NCBI RefSeq assembly: GCF_900499075.1 | Contig: NZ_UIHC01000020.1 | Span: 1-54,574, forward strand | Origin: Roseinatronobacter ekhonensis | GTDB lineage: Bacteria; Pseudomonadota; Alphaproteobacteria; Rhodobacterales; Rhodobacteraceae | Direction of reading: 5' to 3' | DNA: 54,574 nucleotides | Shown here: positions 35,204 to 43,797 of the stretch, one piece after another | Position numbering within the stretch: position 1 is the first letter of the stretch | How the letters are laid out: each line of letters starts with the position of its first letter | The notes under the pieces: model-generated | What the model was told of the DNA's origin: nothing | Database searches by the model: none | What the model saw: the letters and a program-made list of their open reading frames with translations, nothing else | Translations under genes and position numbers: made by a program

Positions 35204-35866
35204 CGGACGCTGCAATAGCGCCACGTCCTTGCACGGAATCTCGCATCGCCACCCCCAATCCTGCGCCAGATGACGAAAGGTTGCGTCACGGTAGAACACC
35301 ACATGCGTGGGGTCCGCGCGGTATTGCCAGCGCTCGAAGCGCGCATCCTCGGTCTGGAAACAGGTCATCACCGCCAGCCAGCCGCCGGGGCGGACCAGCG
35401 CGCGCAGCCGCGCAAATTCCGTCACCGGTTGGTGGAAATGCTCGGCCACTTCGGTGCAGGTGACAAAATCATAGGTCTGCGACAATGGCGCGGGGTCAGG
35501 CGCGAAGAACGGATCATACAGCGCCACGCGATGCCCCGCCTCTTGCAGCATCGCCGCCAAGGCAGGACCGGGACCACACCCATAGTCAAGGCCCTGCGCC
35601 TGCGCCGGTAGTCGCGCCAAAAGCGGGTCGGCCAGTTTTGACAGAAACCGCCGATAGCCCGGATCATCGACCGTATTCTCGTGCGTCAGGTAATAGGCGT
35701 GCTCTTCTGCCGCCGTCAGGAAATGCGCAGGGTCCAGAAACCGCGCCTGACAGGTCGGGCAACGCCGGTAGCGCCGCGCTGCCAAGGTCATGAATTCCAC
35801 AGCGGGACCAAGGCACACGGGGCAGGCCAGATCGGCCCGCCCCGGTGTCGCTTTATCGCTATCCAT
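35195..35866 (-). CDS. SAM-dependent methyltransferase with N-terminal zinc ribbon
   Basis: 223 aa from ATG 35866, preceded by GGGGG; ATGs at 35887 and 35890 are alternatives. An N-terminal C-x2-C pair (ACPVCLG) and a second pair (RCPTCQ) about 20 residues later form a zinc ribbon. The class I methyltransferase fold follows: LDYGCGPGPALAAMLQ (SAM motif I), DFVTCTEVAEHFHQP, and LRALVRPGGWLAVMTC. This zinc-ribbon architecture occurs in small-molecule and sugar methyltransferases. It starts 57 nt after dabA on the same strand and could be read through from it, but no functional link is evident. Confidence 0.85.
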   Translation of the reverse strand: MDSDKATPGRADLACPVCLGPAVEFMTLAARRYRRCPTCQARFLDPAHFLTAAEEHAYYLTHENTVDDPGYRRFLSKLADPLLARLPAQAQGLDYGCGPGPALAAMLQEAGHRVALYDPFFAPDPAPLSQTYDFVTCTEVAEHFHQPVTEFARLRALVRPGGWLAVMTCFQTEDARFERWQYRADPTHVVFYRDATFRHLAQDWGWRCEIPCKDVALLQRPSG

Positions 35867-35923
35867 GGCCACCCCCGTCACATCCATCATCCGCGATAGC
35901 GCGGGACTGCGGGGTCAGCAAGC

Positions 35924-38302
35924 TCAGGCGGCTTTAGCCTGCAAAGCTGCCCCGTCCCAAACACGCCCCGGACGATAGCGCGCGGCCACTTTGCCACCTT
36001 CCAGCGCGAACAGGTGCAGCCACCCATTGTCGAACAGCGCCTGCACGTCGGGATGTTTTTGCAGGATATCAGAGATCGCCTCGGTCGGGGCCTCGATCAT
36101 CACCGATAGGCGCAAGGGTTCATGCGCCAGCGCTTCGCCGTCATGGATGCTCTGCCACGGCAGGCCGGGGCGCAACACGCCGCCATTGCCCTGCACCACC
36201 CCGATGCCGCCGACAACATTGTGGATCAACTTGTTACCGCCGCCAAAGGCATGCGGCGCCACGCTGGACCCGTAATATTGAAGGCTGATCCAGCTTGCGA
36301 CCACGACGGGTGCGGTCAGGATCAGCTCCAACGTGGCAAAGCCCGCATCGTCCTGCCAATCATAGCTGTGCAGAAACGCCCGGCCTTGCAGGTCGGCGTG
36401 CCGCGTTACGCCCCGCGGCGCGGCAATAAAGGCCGCACAACCCGCAAGCCCCCATTCGGGCCGCAGTTCCGCCCAGTTGGCGGCGCGCGCGGTTACGCTT
36501 TGCGCTGTGGCACCGGGCAGACGCAGCGCCCGCTCGGCCCGTGCCTGCGCGCCCGCCGCTTTCAGCCAGCGGCGGGTTTGCTCCAGCCGGTCTTTGTGCG
36601 ACTTTGCGGGGCAGTCGTCATAGAGCGTGATTTCATCCGTCGTCGTGTCATGCAAACCGGCGACAAACAGAACATCCTCCGCCACGGTAATCCCGTGCTC
36701 GGGCAGCCCGGCGCGCGTTTCAGGGTCATTCAGCAGGATCGCCAGCATCCGCGCCGACATCTCGCCCGTCTGGCCCGCGCAAGCGCCGCAATGATAGGCA
36801 CTTTCATGCGGATTGTTGGTCACGCTTGCACCGTGGCCCAGCAACAAAACCAAGGGCGCATGGTGCTTGGTCATGCTCATCGCGGTCAGCACCTTGGCAC
36901 CGATATCGGCCTTTTGTTCGGCGGTCAGACCGCCCTCGATCTGCGGGGCGGGCGATTTTGCCGCTTTCACCCCGTCCAGCCCTAACGCGCCCTTGACCAG
37001 CTTCCAGCCATAAAGCGGGCCAGCGGATTCGACAAAGGCGAAGGACGACACCGCCGCCTGCCGGAACCGGCCCCATGCGCGCAATGCCCGCGCCGAAATC
37101 CGCGCATCTTCCTCGGCCTTGGGGCCAGCATGGCTGCACGCAGTCAGCGCGGGGTTCAGCAGAACCGGCAAATGGATCTGCGTCTGGTCCGTGCCATGGG
37201 GGCGGTGGGCCAGGGGCAACCCGAAGAACCCGGCAAACCCAATGGTGTCGATGGCAGTATCTTGCGCCTCGAACGCGCGGCGGAACACTTCGGACCGCAC
37301 GTCGATGCAGAACGCCGCCTGCACCTCTGGCCGACCGTTCGTGACGTCCAGCCCGGTCATGGCCGCACTCAGGCCGCGCTGATGCGCGCGCTCGGCGGCC
37401 TCTTGCAACACGGCATCGACCACCTGCGCGGGGCTGGGCACCAAGGGCGCGGCATGGGCGGCGCGGGTCTGCACCCAAGGCTGTGACGCTTGCGGGGCAA
37501 GCTCCAACAGCGCCTCTTCCCAGACCAGTCGAATGGCCAGAAGGTCGGTAATGGTGCTATCCGTCGTGCCCGCAAGCTCTGCCTGCCACAGCAACCAGCG
37601 CGCGTGCTGCGACCAGCCGCCAATATCCATCAGCAACCGGTGGAAAACCTGCTCGGCGACATCCTCGCCCAAGCCCAGCCGCTCGGAGGCGCGCAGGATG
37701 GCGCGTTCCGGCGTATCGGGGGCGCTGGCGACATGGGCGCAAAACCCGGTCAGCCCGGCAATTTCGGGCGTCAGGTCATGCGTGGCCCATTCGCGCCACC
37801 CGGCAAAGGCCGAATGGCCGGGCGCGGGCGTCCAGAGCGCTTGGCCCCTGTCGAAATACCCAGCCGCCCAAAGCCCGAAGCACCGGTCGATCAACGCGGG
37901 CCAATCCGTGCCCGTCGCCGTCGCAGCCAGATGTGCCACCGTGGGCAGCGCGCGCGGTGTGGGGCTGTCGATGGCTAGCTGGGCATGCAACGCCGCCAGA
38001 TCGGCGGGTTTATTGATGTGGGGGCAGGCCGCCAGCGCCTCTGCCAGATCCTCATCGGTGATCGTGCCCTCAGCCACGGCGCGCGCGTAGTCGGACCGCG
38101 CACGGGTGATCCGCACGCCCGCGACCCGCGCCAACCGCGCGCTGGCGGTCGCCAAATCCTCGCCGGTCTGGCCCATGAACGGGTTGACCGCGACCGTGGC
38201 TTCCAAAGGAAAAGCCGGTGGGATGTCGCGCGCCGCGGCCTCTGCGGCTTTCAGAATGCCCGAGATATGGGCGGAGCTGAACTGGCTCTGCTTGTGAAAC
38301 AT
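35924..38302 (-). CDS. dabA: DabA, carbonic-anhydrase-like subunit of an inorganic-carbon uptake system (DUF2309)
   Basis: 792 aa from ATG 38302, with AGGAGAAGAG upstream. DabA is a cytoplasmic beta-carbonic-anhydrase-like protein proposed to hydrate CO2 unidirectionally, driven through membrane partner DabB. Predicted zinc ligands are C332 and D334 (AFCIDVRSEVFRR) with H490 and C505 (LLGHGASVTNN; SAYHCGACAG). The spacings C-x-D and H-x14-C equal those of the characterised Halothiobacillus protein (C351, D353, H524, C539) as I recall them. It follows dabB by 22 nt. Regulation is probably by the LysR gene divergent from dabB. No carboxysome or RuBisCO gene is in the window. Confidence 0.93.
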   Translation of the reverse strand: MFHKQSQFSSAHISGILKAAEAAARDIPPAFPLEATVAVNPFMGQTGEDLATASARLARVAGVRITRARSDYARAVAEGTITDEDLAEALAACPHINKPADLAALHAQLAIDSPTPRALPTVAHLAATATGTDWPALIDRCFGLWAAGYFDRGQALWTPAPGHSAFAGWREWATHDLTPEIAGLTGFCAHVASAPDTPERAILRASERLGLGEDVAEQVFHRLLMDIGGWSQHARWLLWQAELAGTTDSTITDLLAIRLVWEEALLELAPQASQPWVQTRAAHAAPLVPSPAQVVDAVLQEAAERAHQRGLSAAMTGLDVTNGRPEVQAAFCIDVRSEVFRRAFEAQDTAIDTIGFAGFFGLPLAHRPHGTDQTQIHLPVLLNPALTACSHAGPKAEEDARISARALRAWGRFRQAAVSSFAFVESAGPLYGWKLVKGALGLDGVKAAKSPAPQIEGGLTAEQKADIGAKVLTAMSMTKHHAPLVLLLGHGASVTNNPHESAYHCGACAGQTGEMSARMLAILLNDPETRAGLPEHGITVAEDVLFVAGLHDTTTDEITLYDDCPAKSHKDRLEQTRRWLKAAGAQARAERALRLPGATAQSVTARAANWAELRPEWGLAGCAAFIAAPRGVTRHADLQGRAFLHSYDWQDDAGFATLELILTAPVVVASWISLQYYGSSVAPHAFGGGNKLIHNVVGGIGVVQGNGGVLRPGLPWQSIHDGEALAHEPLRLSVMIEAPTEAISDILQKHPDVQALFDNGWLHLFALEGGKVAARYRPGRVWDGAALQAKAA

Positions 38303-38324
38303 TGTCTCTTCTCCTGTCATGATG

Positions 38325-39887
38325 TCAGGCTTTCCGGCCAGCGTGACGGTGGGTGCTCAAACCGCCGATCAGACGGTCCAGAACAGCATTCAGATACAGA
38401 CCGTTTGCGATGTGCACGCGCAGCCCGGCCGTGGCGGGGTGGTGTGCCCAAAGCGGGAACAGTGCCTGCGCAATCGCTATCAACCCGAAAGAGGCAAGCG
38501 CCAGCACGATCAGCGCCCATTCCAGTGCACCGGGCACCGGCGGCGCGGGCAGATGCGGCCCCCAGAGCGCGCCTGCCGCGACATGCAGCGCGAAATAGGC
38601 CACCGCCGCAGCAAGCGATGCAAGTGCCGTGCGCTGCGTCAGTGCGCGAGGCGCCGCGTCTGCCAAGCCTTGGGCGACAAGATAGGCCACCCCGAAGATC
38701 AGGATTGCGCCAAGCGCCAGTGCCTGCGCCGATTTCGTACCAGCCACGGCACCGAAGCCCAGCGCCACCACTGCGTAGATCGCCAGCGCCAGCAAGAAGG
38801 CCCGCGCCACCGCGCCAAGGCCGGGCACCGCGATCGGACCGGGACGGTTGATGCCGACAACCGCCCGCACCGCACCGCCAGAGGCAAGGAAGGCATGCGC
38901 CTTATACAGCGAATGCGCCACGATATGCAGCAGCGCGAGCGTCCACAGCCCCAAACCACATTGCAGCAGCATGAACCCCATCTGGCTTACGGTAGACCAC
39001 GCCAGCGCGGTCTTGACGGCACTTTGCGTCAGCATGACCATGGCGCCGAACAGGGCGGTGAAGCCACCCAACATAACCAGCGCGGCCAAAGCGCCGGGGC
39101 TGGCCTGAACGACATCGGCCATACGGATCAGAAGGAACCCGCCCGCATTGATGATGCCCGCGTGCAGCAGGGCTGAAACCGGCGTAGGCGCTTCCATCAC
39201 CTCTGTCAGCCAGCCATGGAGCGGGAAGGACGCGGTTTTCAGCGCCGCCGCCAGAACAAGCAAACCGGCTGCCAGATGGCCCGCCAGCGGCAGGCCGCCT
39301 TGTGCGACGGTGCCGAGAGCGACCACGTCAACGGTGCCAAAGGCCTGCCACAGACACAGCGCGGCCAGCACCAGCGCCGCATCGCCCGCGCCCCAGACAA
39401 GGGTGAACTTGGTCGCCGCGCGCCGTGCTTCGGCCCGGTCGTCATAGAACAGCAGAAGTTGCCTTAAAGCCACACCAATGGCGATGAAAGAGCCGATCAG
39501 CACCGGCAGACTTCCCGACTGGACAAGCACTAGAACCGCGGCCAATGCGATCAGCATCAGGCCGTGAAAGCGGCCCTCCTGCGCCTCGCCATCCAGATAG
39601 CTGCGCGAGTAACGCACCACGACCCAGCCGACAAAGGCCACCAGCAGTGTCATGGTCGCGCTGGCCGCATCCATCCGCAGGGAAAACGCGCCCGTGCCAA
39701 TGGTTTGGGCGCTGCCCATCCCCAGTTGCACAGCACCCAACGCGGCCAGCGCCAACGCGCCAAGGGCGGCGGCTTCGGCCAGTTGCGGCACATAGGCGGG
39801 GCGACGGCCCGGACGGGCGAAGCCCAAGGTCGCCACCGCCAGAACAAGCAGCGGGGCAAGGTGGCCCAATGGCAATAAGGTGGTCAT
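38325..39887 (-). CDS. dabB: DabB, NuoL/Mrp-like proton-channel subunit of the inorganic-carbon system
   Basis: 520 aa from ATG 39887, with GGAGGG upstream. A polytopic antiporter-like protein of the complex I NuoL/MrpA superfamily, here paired with DabA. Core segments are KTASFPLHGWLTEVMEAPTP (conserved Lys and Glu of the proton path), SALLHAGIINAGGFLLIRM, and KTALAWSTVSQMGFMLLQ, with HIVAHSLYKAHAFLASGGA after. It lacks the long C-terminal lateral helix of NuoL. It is the first gene of the dabBA operon, with the LysR regulator starting 99 nt upstream on the other strand. Isolated from any nuo or mrp operon, it fits DabB rather than complex I. Confidence 0.92.
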   Translation of the reverse strand: MTTLLPLGHLAPLLVLAVATLGFARPGRRPAYVPQLAEAAALGALALAALGAVQLGMGSAQTIGTGAFSLRMDAASATMTLLVAFVGWVVVRYSRSYLDGEAQEGRFHGLMLIALAAVLVLVQSGSLPVLIGSFIAIGVALRQLLLFYDDRAEARRAATKFTLVWGAGDAALVLAALCLWQAFGTVDVVALGTVAQGGLPLAGHLAAGLLVLAAALKTASFPLHGWLTEVMEAPTPVSALLHAGIINAGGFLLIRMADVVQASPGALAALVMLGGFTALFGAMVMLTQSAVKTALAWSTVSQMGFMLLQCGLGLWTLALLHIVAHSLYKAHAFLASGGAVRAVVGINRPGPIAVPGLGAVARAFLLALAIYAVVALGFGAVAGTKSAQALALGAILIFGVAYLVAQGLADAAPRALTQRTALASLAAAVAYFALHVAAGALWGPHLPAPPVPGALEWALIVLALASFGLIAIAQALFPLWAHHPATAGLRVHIANGLYLNAVLDRLIGGLSTHRHAGRKA

Positions 39888-39986
39888 GTCAGCCCTCCAT
39901 TCCGAATTTACAGCTTTGCGGATAGCACTTGCCAAACTTTCAAAAAATTACATATTATTTGGCTAATTGTTCTATTTTGTGAAACT
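39888..39986. promoter_or_regulatory. AT-rich divergent promoter region of dabBA and its LysR gene
   Basis: A 99-nt gap, strikingly AT-rich between about 39935 and 39985 in an otherwise GC-rich setting. It contains TTTCA near 39939 and TGTGAAA near 39977 facing each other, plus several T-rich tracts. LysR proteins usually bind such sites, but I cannot fix an exact operator or -10 element. Confidence 0.45.
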
Positions 39987-40853
39987 ATGCTCAACCTGCA
40001 CCATCTGCGCCTGTTTCGCGCCGTCGCGACCGAAGGCACGCTGACCGGCGCGGCGGGGCGGCTGAACCTGTCGCAATCCGCGCTGTCGACGCAGATCAAG
40101 TCGCTAGAGGCGGCCTTGGGCCACGACCTGTTCGAGCGGCGCGGGCGCGGGCTGGTGCTGACCGAAGCCGGACGCATCGCGCTGGAACATGCCGAAACCA
40201 TCTTTCGCACCGCCGAAGACCTGTCCGCCACCTTGCGCGAGCGGGGCCAGGTGCGGCGGGCCTTGCGCGTAGGTGCGCTTGCAACCTTGTCGCGCAACTT
40301 CCAGATGCAGTTTCTGGAACCGCTGGTGGGCCGCGAAGATGTCGAGGTTATCCTGCGCTCCGGCAACCAGAGCGATTTGTTGCGGGGTCTGGATGCTATG
40401 GCCTATGACGTGGTGCTGACCAATCTTGCGCCCGCGCGCGATGCGGCCAGCCCGTGGCGGGTGCAGCGTTTGGCGTCGCAACCGGTCAGCCTGATCGGAA
40501 CACCTCTTCGTGCCGCACGCGCGCCGTTGGCCCTGCCAGAGTTGCTGACCTATGCGCCCTTGGTCCTTCCCACGCCCGAAACCGCGCTGCGCGCGGCGTT
40601 TGACGGGCTGATCGACCAGCTTGGGATTACCCCGAACATCGCCGCAGAGGCCGATGACATGGCCATGCTTCGCCTCCTGGCACGGGCAGATGCGGGGTTC
40701 GCCGTGCTGCCGCCAATTGCCGTGAAGGACGAACTGCGCCAGGGACTGCTGGTCGAGTTGAAACAGTTTGACGGGATTGACGAGACCTTTCTGGCCATCA
40801 CCCGCACGCGGCGTTTTCCCAATCCGCTCGTGACAGAACTTTTGTCGGTGTAA
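39987..40853 (+). CDS. LysR-family transcriptional regulator, probable control of dabBA
   Basis: 288 aa. The N-terminal winged helix (1-62) has the typical LRLFRAVATEGTLTGAAGRL and SQSALSTQIKSLEAALG recognition helix followed by LFERRGRGLVLTEAG. The effector domain (about 90-285) has the RRALRVGAL strand and DVVLTNLAPA. It is divergent from dabB across 99 nt, the usual LysR arrangement, so it probably senses a carbon-status metabolite, by analogy with CbbR or CcmR. Similarity to those specific proteins was not tested. tRNA-Val lies 54 nt after its stop. Confidence 0.9.
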   Translation: MLNLHHLRLFRAVATEGTLTGAAGRLNLSQSALSTQIKSLEAALGHDLFERRGRGLVLTEAGRIALEHAETIFRTAEDLSATLRERGQVRRALRVGALATLSRNFQMQFLEPLVGREDVEVILRSGNQSDLLRGLDAMAYDVVLTNLAPARDAASPWRVQRLASQPVSLIGTPLRAARAPLALPELLTYAPLVLPTPETALRAAFDGLIDQLGITPNIAAEADDMAMLRLLARADAGFAVLPPIAVKDELRQGLLVELKQFDGIDETFLAITRTRRFPNPLVTELLSV

Positions 40854-40907
40854 TCAGGTGCAAGCGATCTTGCGCAGCCCCGTGAAAGCGGTTAAATCGC
40901 GCGCCAA

Positions 40908-40983
<76 letters not shown>

Positions 40984-41327
40984 TATACATCATAAAATAC
41001 AATGACTTAGATAGAGCCCGTGTTGACTTTGTGTAGCACTATGCGGTCTTGATCGTGTAGCAATCTCTCACACTGAAGCTTGCCCGACATGGTCTCATGC
41101 ACAACGTTCCTGTGCAGTGATTCTGGGAACCGGATGAGCTTTTCTCAACCAGCGCCCCATCCCGCTTGAAGTTCATATCGTCCATTGCGCTGATGCTGCT
41201 GATGCTAAGCTTCGCCAGTCACATGACATAGCGCGGAACCAGACCAGCTGACCCCGCGCTTCACCAAAACACACCAGCGCTCGCAATCAGGAAATCCGAA
41301 AAGGACGACTAGTTCCCCGCCCATGGA
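40984..41327. other. Gene-free 344 nt downstream of tRNA-Val
   Basis: No supported gene. The first 60 nt are AT-rich (CATAAAATACAATGAC), and a TGTAGCA-type word occurs twice (near 41033 and 41055). A short hydrophobic frame near 41169-41229 lacks a ribosome site. I see no recombinase remnant and no copy of the tRNA end. It may be a decayed integration scar. Confidence 0.4.
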
Positions 41328-41513
41328 TCACGTGCTGTCCAGCAACTCCCGCAGCGCGCGCACCCGCGCGGGCGTGATACTAGGGTCACTTCCACAAGAA
41401 ATGATCCTGATGAATTCGATCCACGCCTGTTCGTTGCGTGTCAGCTGCTCCCATGACCCGCTTGGGGCCGTCGGAAGCGTGAATATATACGCATCGCTGC
41501 TGTCTTCATTCAT
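41328..41513 (-). CDS. Small hypothetical protein downstream of the XRE regulator
   Basis: 61 aa. The sequence is acidic at the start (MNEDSSDAY) with a central W-E-Q-L-T-R-N-E-Q-A-W-I helix and ends in an R-A-L-R-E-L-L helix. There are no known motifs. ATG 41513 is preceded by a GGGGGG run at suitable distance. It follows the XRE-type gene by 58 nt on the same strand, so the two are probably a small operon. Could be a partner or antitoxin-like protein, but nothing in the sequence proves it. Confidence 0.5.
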   Translation of the reverse strand: MNEDSSDAYIFTLPTAPSGSWEQLTRNEQAWIEFIRIISCGSDPSITPARVRALRELLDST

Positions 41514-41571
41514 GCTGACTGGCCCCCCGGGCCCGTGGTCCCATGTGTCATTGCTGTCAAACGAGGATCGC

Positions 41572-41970
41572 TCATTTGCCGAAAATCCCCCGCAATGCTG
41601 CGCGCGAACGCGCGGTGAGACGCGGATCGGTATTGTCGGACGCGTCGCGAACTTCCATCAGCCACCCGATTTCGTTCGCGGTTGCTGGCGTGCCAAAGAT
41701 ATCGATGATGGCTTTAGCTGCCGTTGCGCCCACAGCCTGGTCCAGCGCCATGCGCATCAGATAGGCCGGATCGACTTCAAGCGCCCGTGCGAGCGAGGGC
41801 ACGCGATCCAGCGGCACCTTGTTCCTCCCAGATTTCAGCAGTGACATGAAATTGGCGTTCACGAAGCCCGCTTCTGCTGCGATCTCAGCTTGGGTTTTTC
41901 GGTGTGACAGATCCCGCACGCGGTCCGCTATGAAGCGTGCGGTCGGGGTGTTTTTGTAAGGGTTGGTCAT
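41572..41970 (-). CDS. XRE-family helix-turn-helix regulator
   Basis: 132 aa from ATG 41970 (MTNPYKNTPT); an ATG at 41997 adds nine residues. The N-terminal helix-turn-helix covers about 12-70: FIADRVRDLSHRKTQAEIAAEAGF, with NANFMSLLKSGRNKVPLDRVP as turn and recognition helix and RALEVDPAYLMRMAL closing the fold. The C-terminal 60 residues are uncharacterised and may mediate dimerisation. It lies just downstream of the tRNA boundary, as phage or island regulators often do, but no phage genes accompany it. Confidence 0.8.
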   Translation of the reverse strand: MTNPYKNTPTARFIADRVRDLSHRKTQAEIAAEAGFVNANFMSLLKSGRNKVPLDRVPSLARALEVDPAYLMRMALDQAVGATAAKAIIDIFGTPATANEIGWLMEVRDASDNTDPRLTARSRAALRGIFGK

Positions 41971-42310
41971 TGGTGTCTCGCTGGTTTTTGGTTGCAAGAC
42001 TTACTTACCGCAGCAGATCAGAACATTCGGGTGGGGATATTGCACGGATGTTTGGGTCAGCGGCGTGACCGAAGTCTTAGAAAAATGACGCTCTGATCAT
42101 GGGGATGCAGCCGGTGCCAGCCGGTTGGGGACGCCGCAATCCTCCACCCCCGAGACGATACACAAAGCATCTGGGCTGAAGCTGGCTTCTTGAGACGGTA
42201 ATCTGATTGAGACATGACAAGCTGGCCAGCATTACATCGTTCGAGCGGCTAAACTTGCGCCAATCTCGGCCCGGACATAAGCTGTCACAGTAAATCGAGG
42301 GGTTACAGCC
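41971..42310. other. Gene-free 340 nt between XRE regulator and VOC gene
   Basis: No supported gene on either strand. It should contain divergent promoters for the XRE regulator and the VOC enzyme. A frame on the minus strand here has no domain or ribosome site. No repeats or operators could be defined with confidence. Confidence 0.4.
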
Positions 42311-42790
42311 ATGGACAGCATGACCAAGCCTTGCATCGGGCACACGCATTTGAAGGTCGCTGACCTTGAGCGTGCGATTGCGTTCTGGCGCGATGTGATG
42401 GGCATGAACCTGATGCAACGCTATGGCGATCAAGCCGCGTTCTTGTCATGGGGCGGCTACCACCATCATATCGGGCTGAATACCTGGCATAGCGCCGGTG
42501 GCACGCCGCCGGGCAAGCACCATACGGGGCTTTTCCACGTCGCGCTTCTATACCCTTCGCGCAAAGCGCTGGCCGGCGCCGCCAAGCGCGTCGCCGATGC
42601 AGGCGTCAACATCTATGGCCATGCCGACCACGGTGTATCCCTCGCGCTCTATTTCGACGACCCGGACGGCAACGGGATCGAGATTTACTGGGACAAACCG
42701 CACGCAGACTGGCCTTGGCAAGAAGACGGTAGCCTAAAGATGGGGAATGACCGCTTCGACCTGGGATCGTTCTTGGCGGAGGCGCAATGA
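42311..42790 (+). CDS. VOC-family (glyoxalase/extradiol dioxygenase fold) protein
   Basis: 159 aa from ATG 42311, preceded by GAGGGG. A two-module vicinal-oxygen-chelate fold. The first module opens with GHTHLKVADLERAIAFWRDV, whose His is a probable metal ligand, and contains FLSWGGYHHHIGLNTW. The second has GLFHVALLYPSRKAL (second His) and LYFDDPDGNGIEIYWDKP (metal Glu). The layout resembles CatE-type single-domain proteins related to catechol 2,3-dioxygenase, but the substrate is unknown. It stands alone between two gene-poor gaps. Confidence 0.85.
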   Translation: MDSMTKPCIGHTHLKVADLERAIAFWRDVMGMNLMQRYGDQAAFLSWGGYHHHIGLNTWHSAGGTPPGKHHTGLFHVALLYPSRKALAGAAKRVADAGVNIYGHADHGVSLALYFDDPDGNGIEIYWDKPHADWPWQEDGSLKMGNDRFDLGSFLAEAQ

Positions 42791-43073
42791 ATCAGTGCAC
42801 CGGTCCGCAACAACCGAAGGCACTGGTGAAGAACCGCGTAAATCCAGCGGCATAGCGGAAGCTGGCTGTGTTGGGCAAAGTGGATAGCTCACGCGATCGG
42901 CCCAGTCCGGCCGTTCGAAGCGACCGCCGGTGCGGCACCGCAGCGTCACCGAAACGGCCGTTCATACCCACCGCAGCATTTCCAACAGCCCGAGGTCGGC
43001 AGAGCGTCCAAAACGGCCATCTGTGGTTTTTGTCCGTGGTAAAAGGTAAGCTTGTGGACGGGAGGGGACCGCC
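42791..43073. other. Gene-free gap with possible decayed sequence
   Basis: 283 nt without a gene. It contains a block (about 42900-43030) with repeated AACGGCC words (twice near 42952 and 43012) and CGACCGC, then a short AT-rich stretch and the ribosome site GGGAGGGG of the next gene. The block resembles dispersed intergenic sequences I associate with Rhodobacterales, an impression I cannot verify here. Confidence 0.35.
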
Positions 43074-43688
43074 ATGAATGAAACGGAGATTTATCGAAAG
43101 CAGCAAATGGGTGGGCAAATTGGCAAAGGTAAGCGAACCGCGTTGATAATTGTCGACTTTGTGAATGGGTTCATTGACCCTGAAATATTTGGAGGCGGTA
43201 ACACCCTCGAAGCAGCAGACGCGACGATCCCTGTGCTTGCTGCTTTCCGCGAGAGAAAGCTGCCGGTCATTTTCACGCGCATCGTCTACGCTGAAGACGG
43301 GTCCGACGCAGGTATCTGGTGCGAGAAGGCGCCAAGGCTTAGTGAACTGACGGAATCCAACCCAGCCAGTCATGTTGTTGATATCTTGGCACCGCGCTTC
43401 GGGGAAATTGTCATTCGCAAAACGCAACCTTCGGCGTTCTTCGACACCAACCTTGGATCTCTTCTACGAGGTCAAAACGTGGATGCCATCACTGTAGCTG
43501 GAGCGACCACCAGCGGGTGCGTCCGTGCAACGGTGGTCGATGCAATCAGCGCGAATTTCCGTCCGACAGTTATATCGGATTGCGTAGGTGATCGCGCTCA
43601 GGGGCCGCACGAGGCGAACCTTTTTGATATACAGCAAAAATATGCGAACCTTGTTCGATCAACCGAACTGGGCAGCGTTCTTCTTTGA
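43074..43688 (+). CDS. Isochorismatase-family cysteine hydrolase (N-carbamoylsarcosine amidase-like)
   Basis: 204 aa. The catalytic triad is visible as D28 (LIIVDFVNGFID), K116 (VIRKTQPSAF) and C149 (TTSGCVRATVVDA), preceded by the typical cis-peptide region GATTSG. The GxxGCVRAT context and the long loop with YAEDGSDAG resemble N-carbamoylsarcosine amidase or maleamate-type hydrolases more than true isochorismatases. ATG 43074 follows GGGAGGGG. Codon choice is plainly more AT-rich than in the neighbours (for example GATAATTGTC and GAAATATTTGG), suggesting recent acquisition. It has no same-strand partner; the substrate is unknown. Confidence 0.88.
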   Translation: MNETEIYRKQQMGGQIGKGKRTALIIVDFVNGFIDPEIFGGGNTLEAADATIPVLAAFRERKLPVIFTRIVYAEDGSDAGIWCEKAPRLSELTESNPASHVVDILAPRFGEIVIRKTQPSAFFDTNLGSLLRGQNVDAITVAGATTSGCVRATVVDAISANFRPTVISDCVGDRAQGPHEANLFDIQQKYANLVRSTELGSVLL

Positions 43689-43797
43689 CGTTTCGGACGA
43701 CCATTTAAGGCTCGAAGGCAATGCATGTCGAAGCGAGAATTCGCCACCTTTTCACAAATGGATGATTGCCAAAAGCTGGCCGATCAGTCTCGTTGCA

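Noticed and set aside
41169-41231. Hydrophobic 21-residue frame resembling a signal peptide (FISSIALMLLMLSFA)
   Set aside because: Too short, no ATG at its start, no ribosome site and no following mature region.
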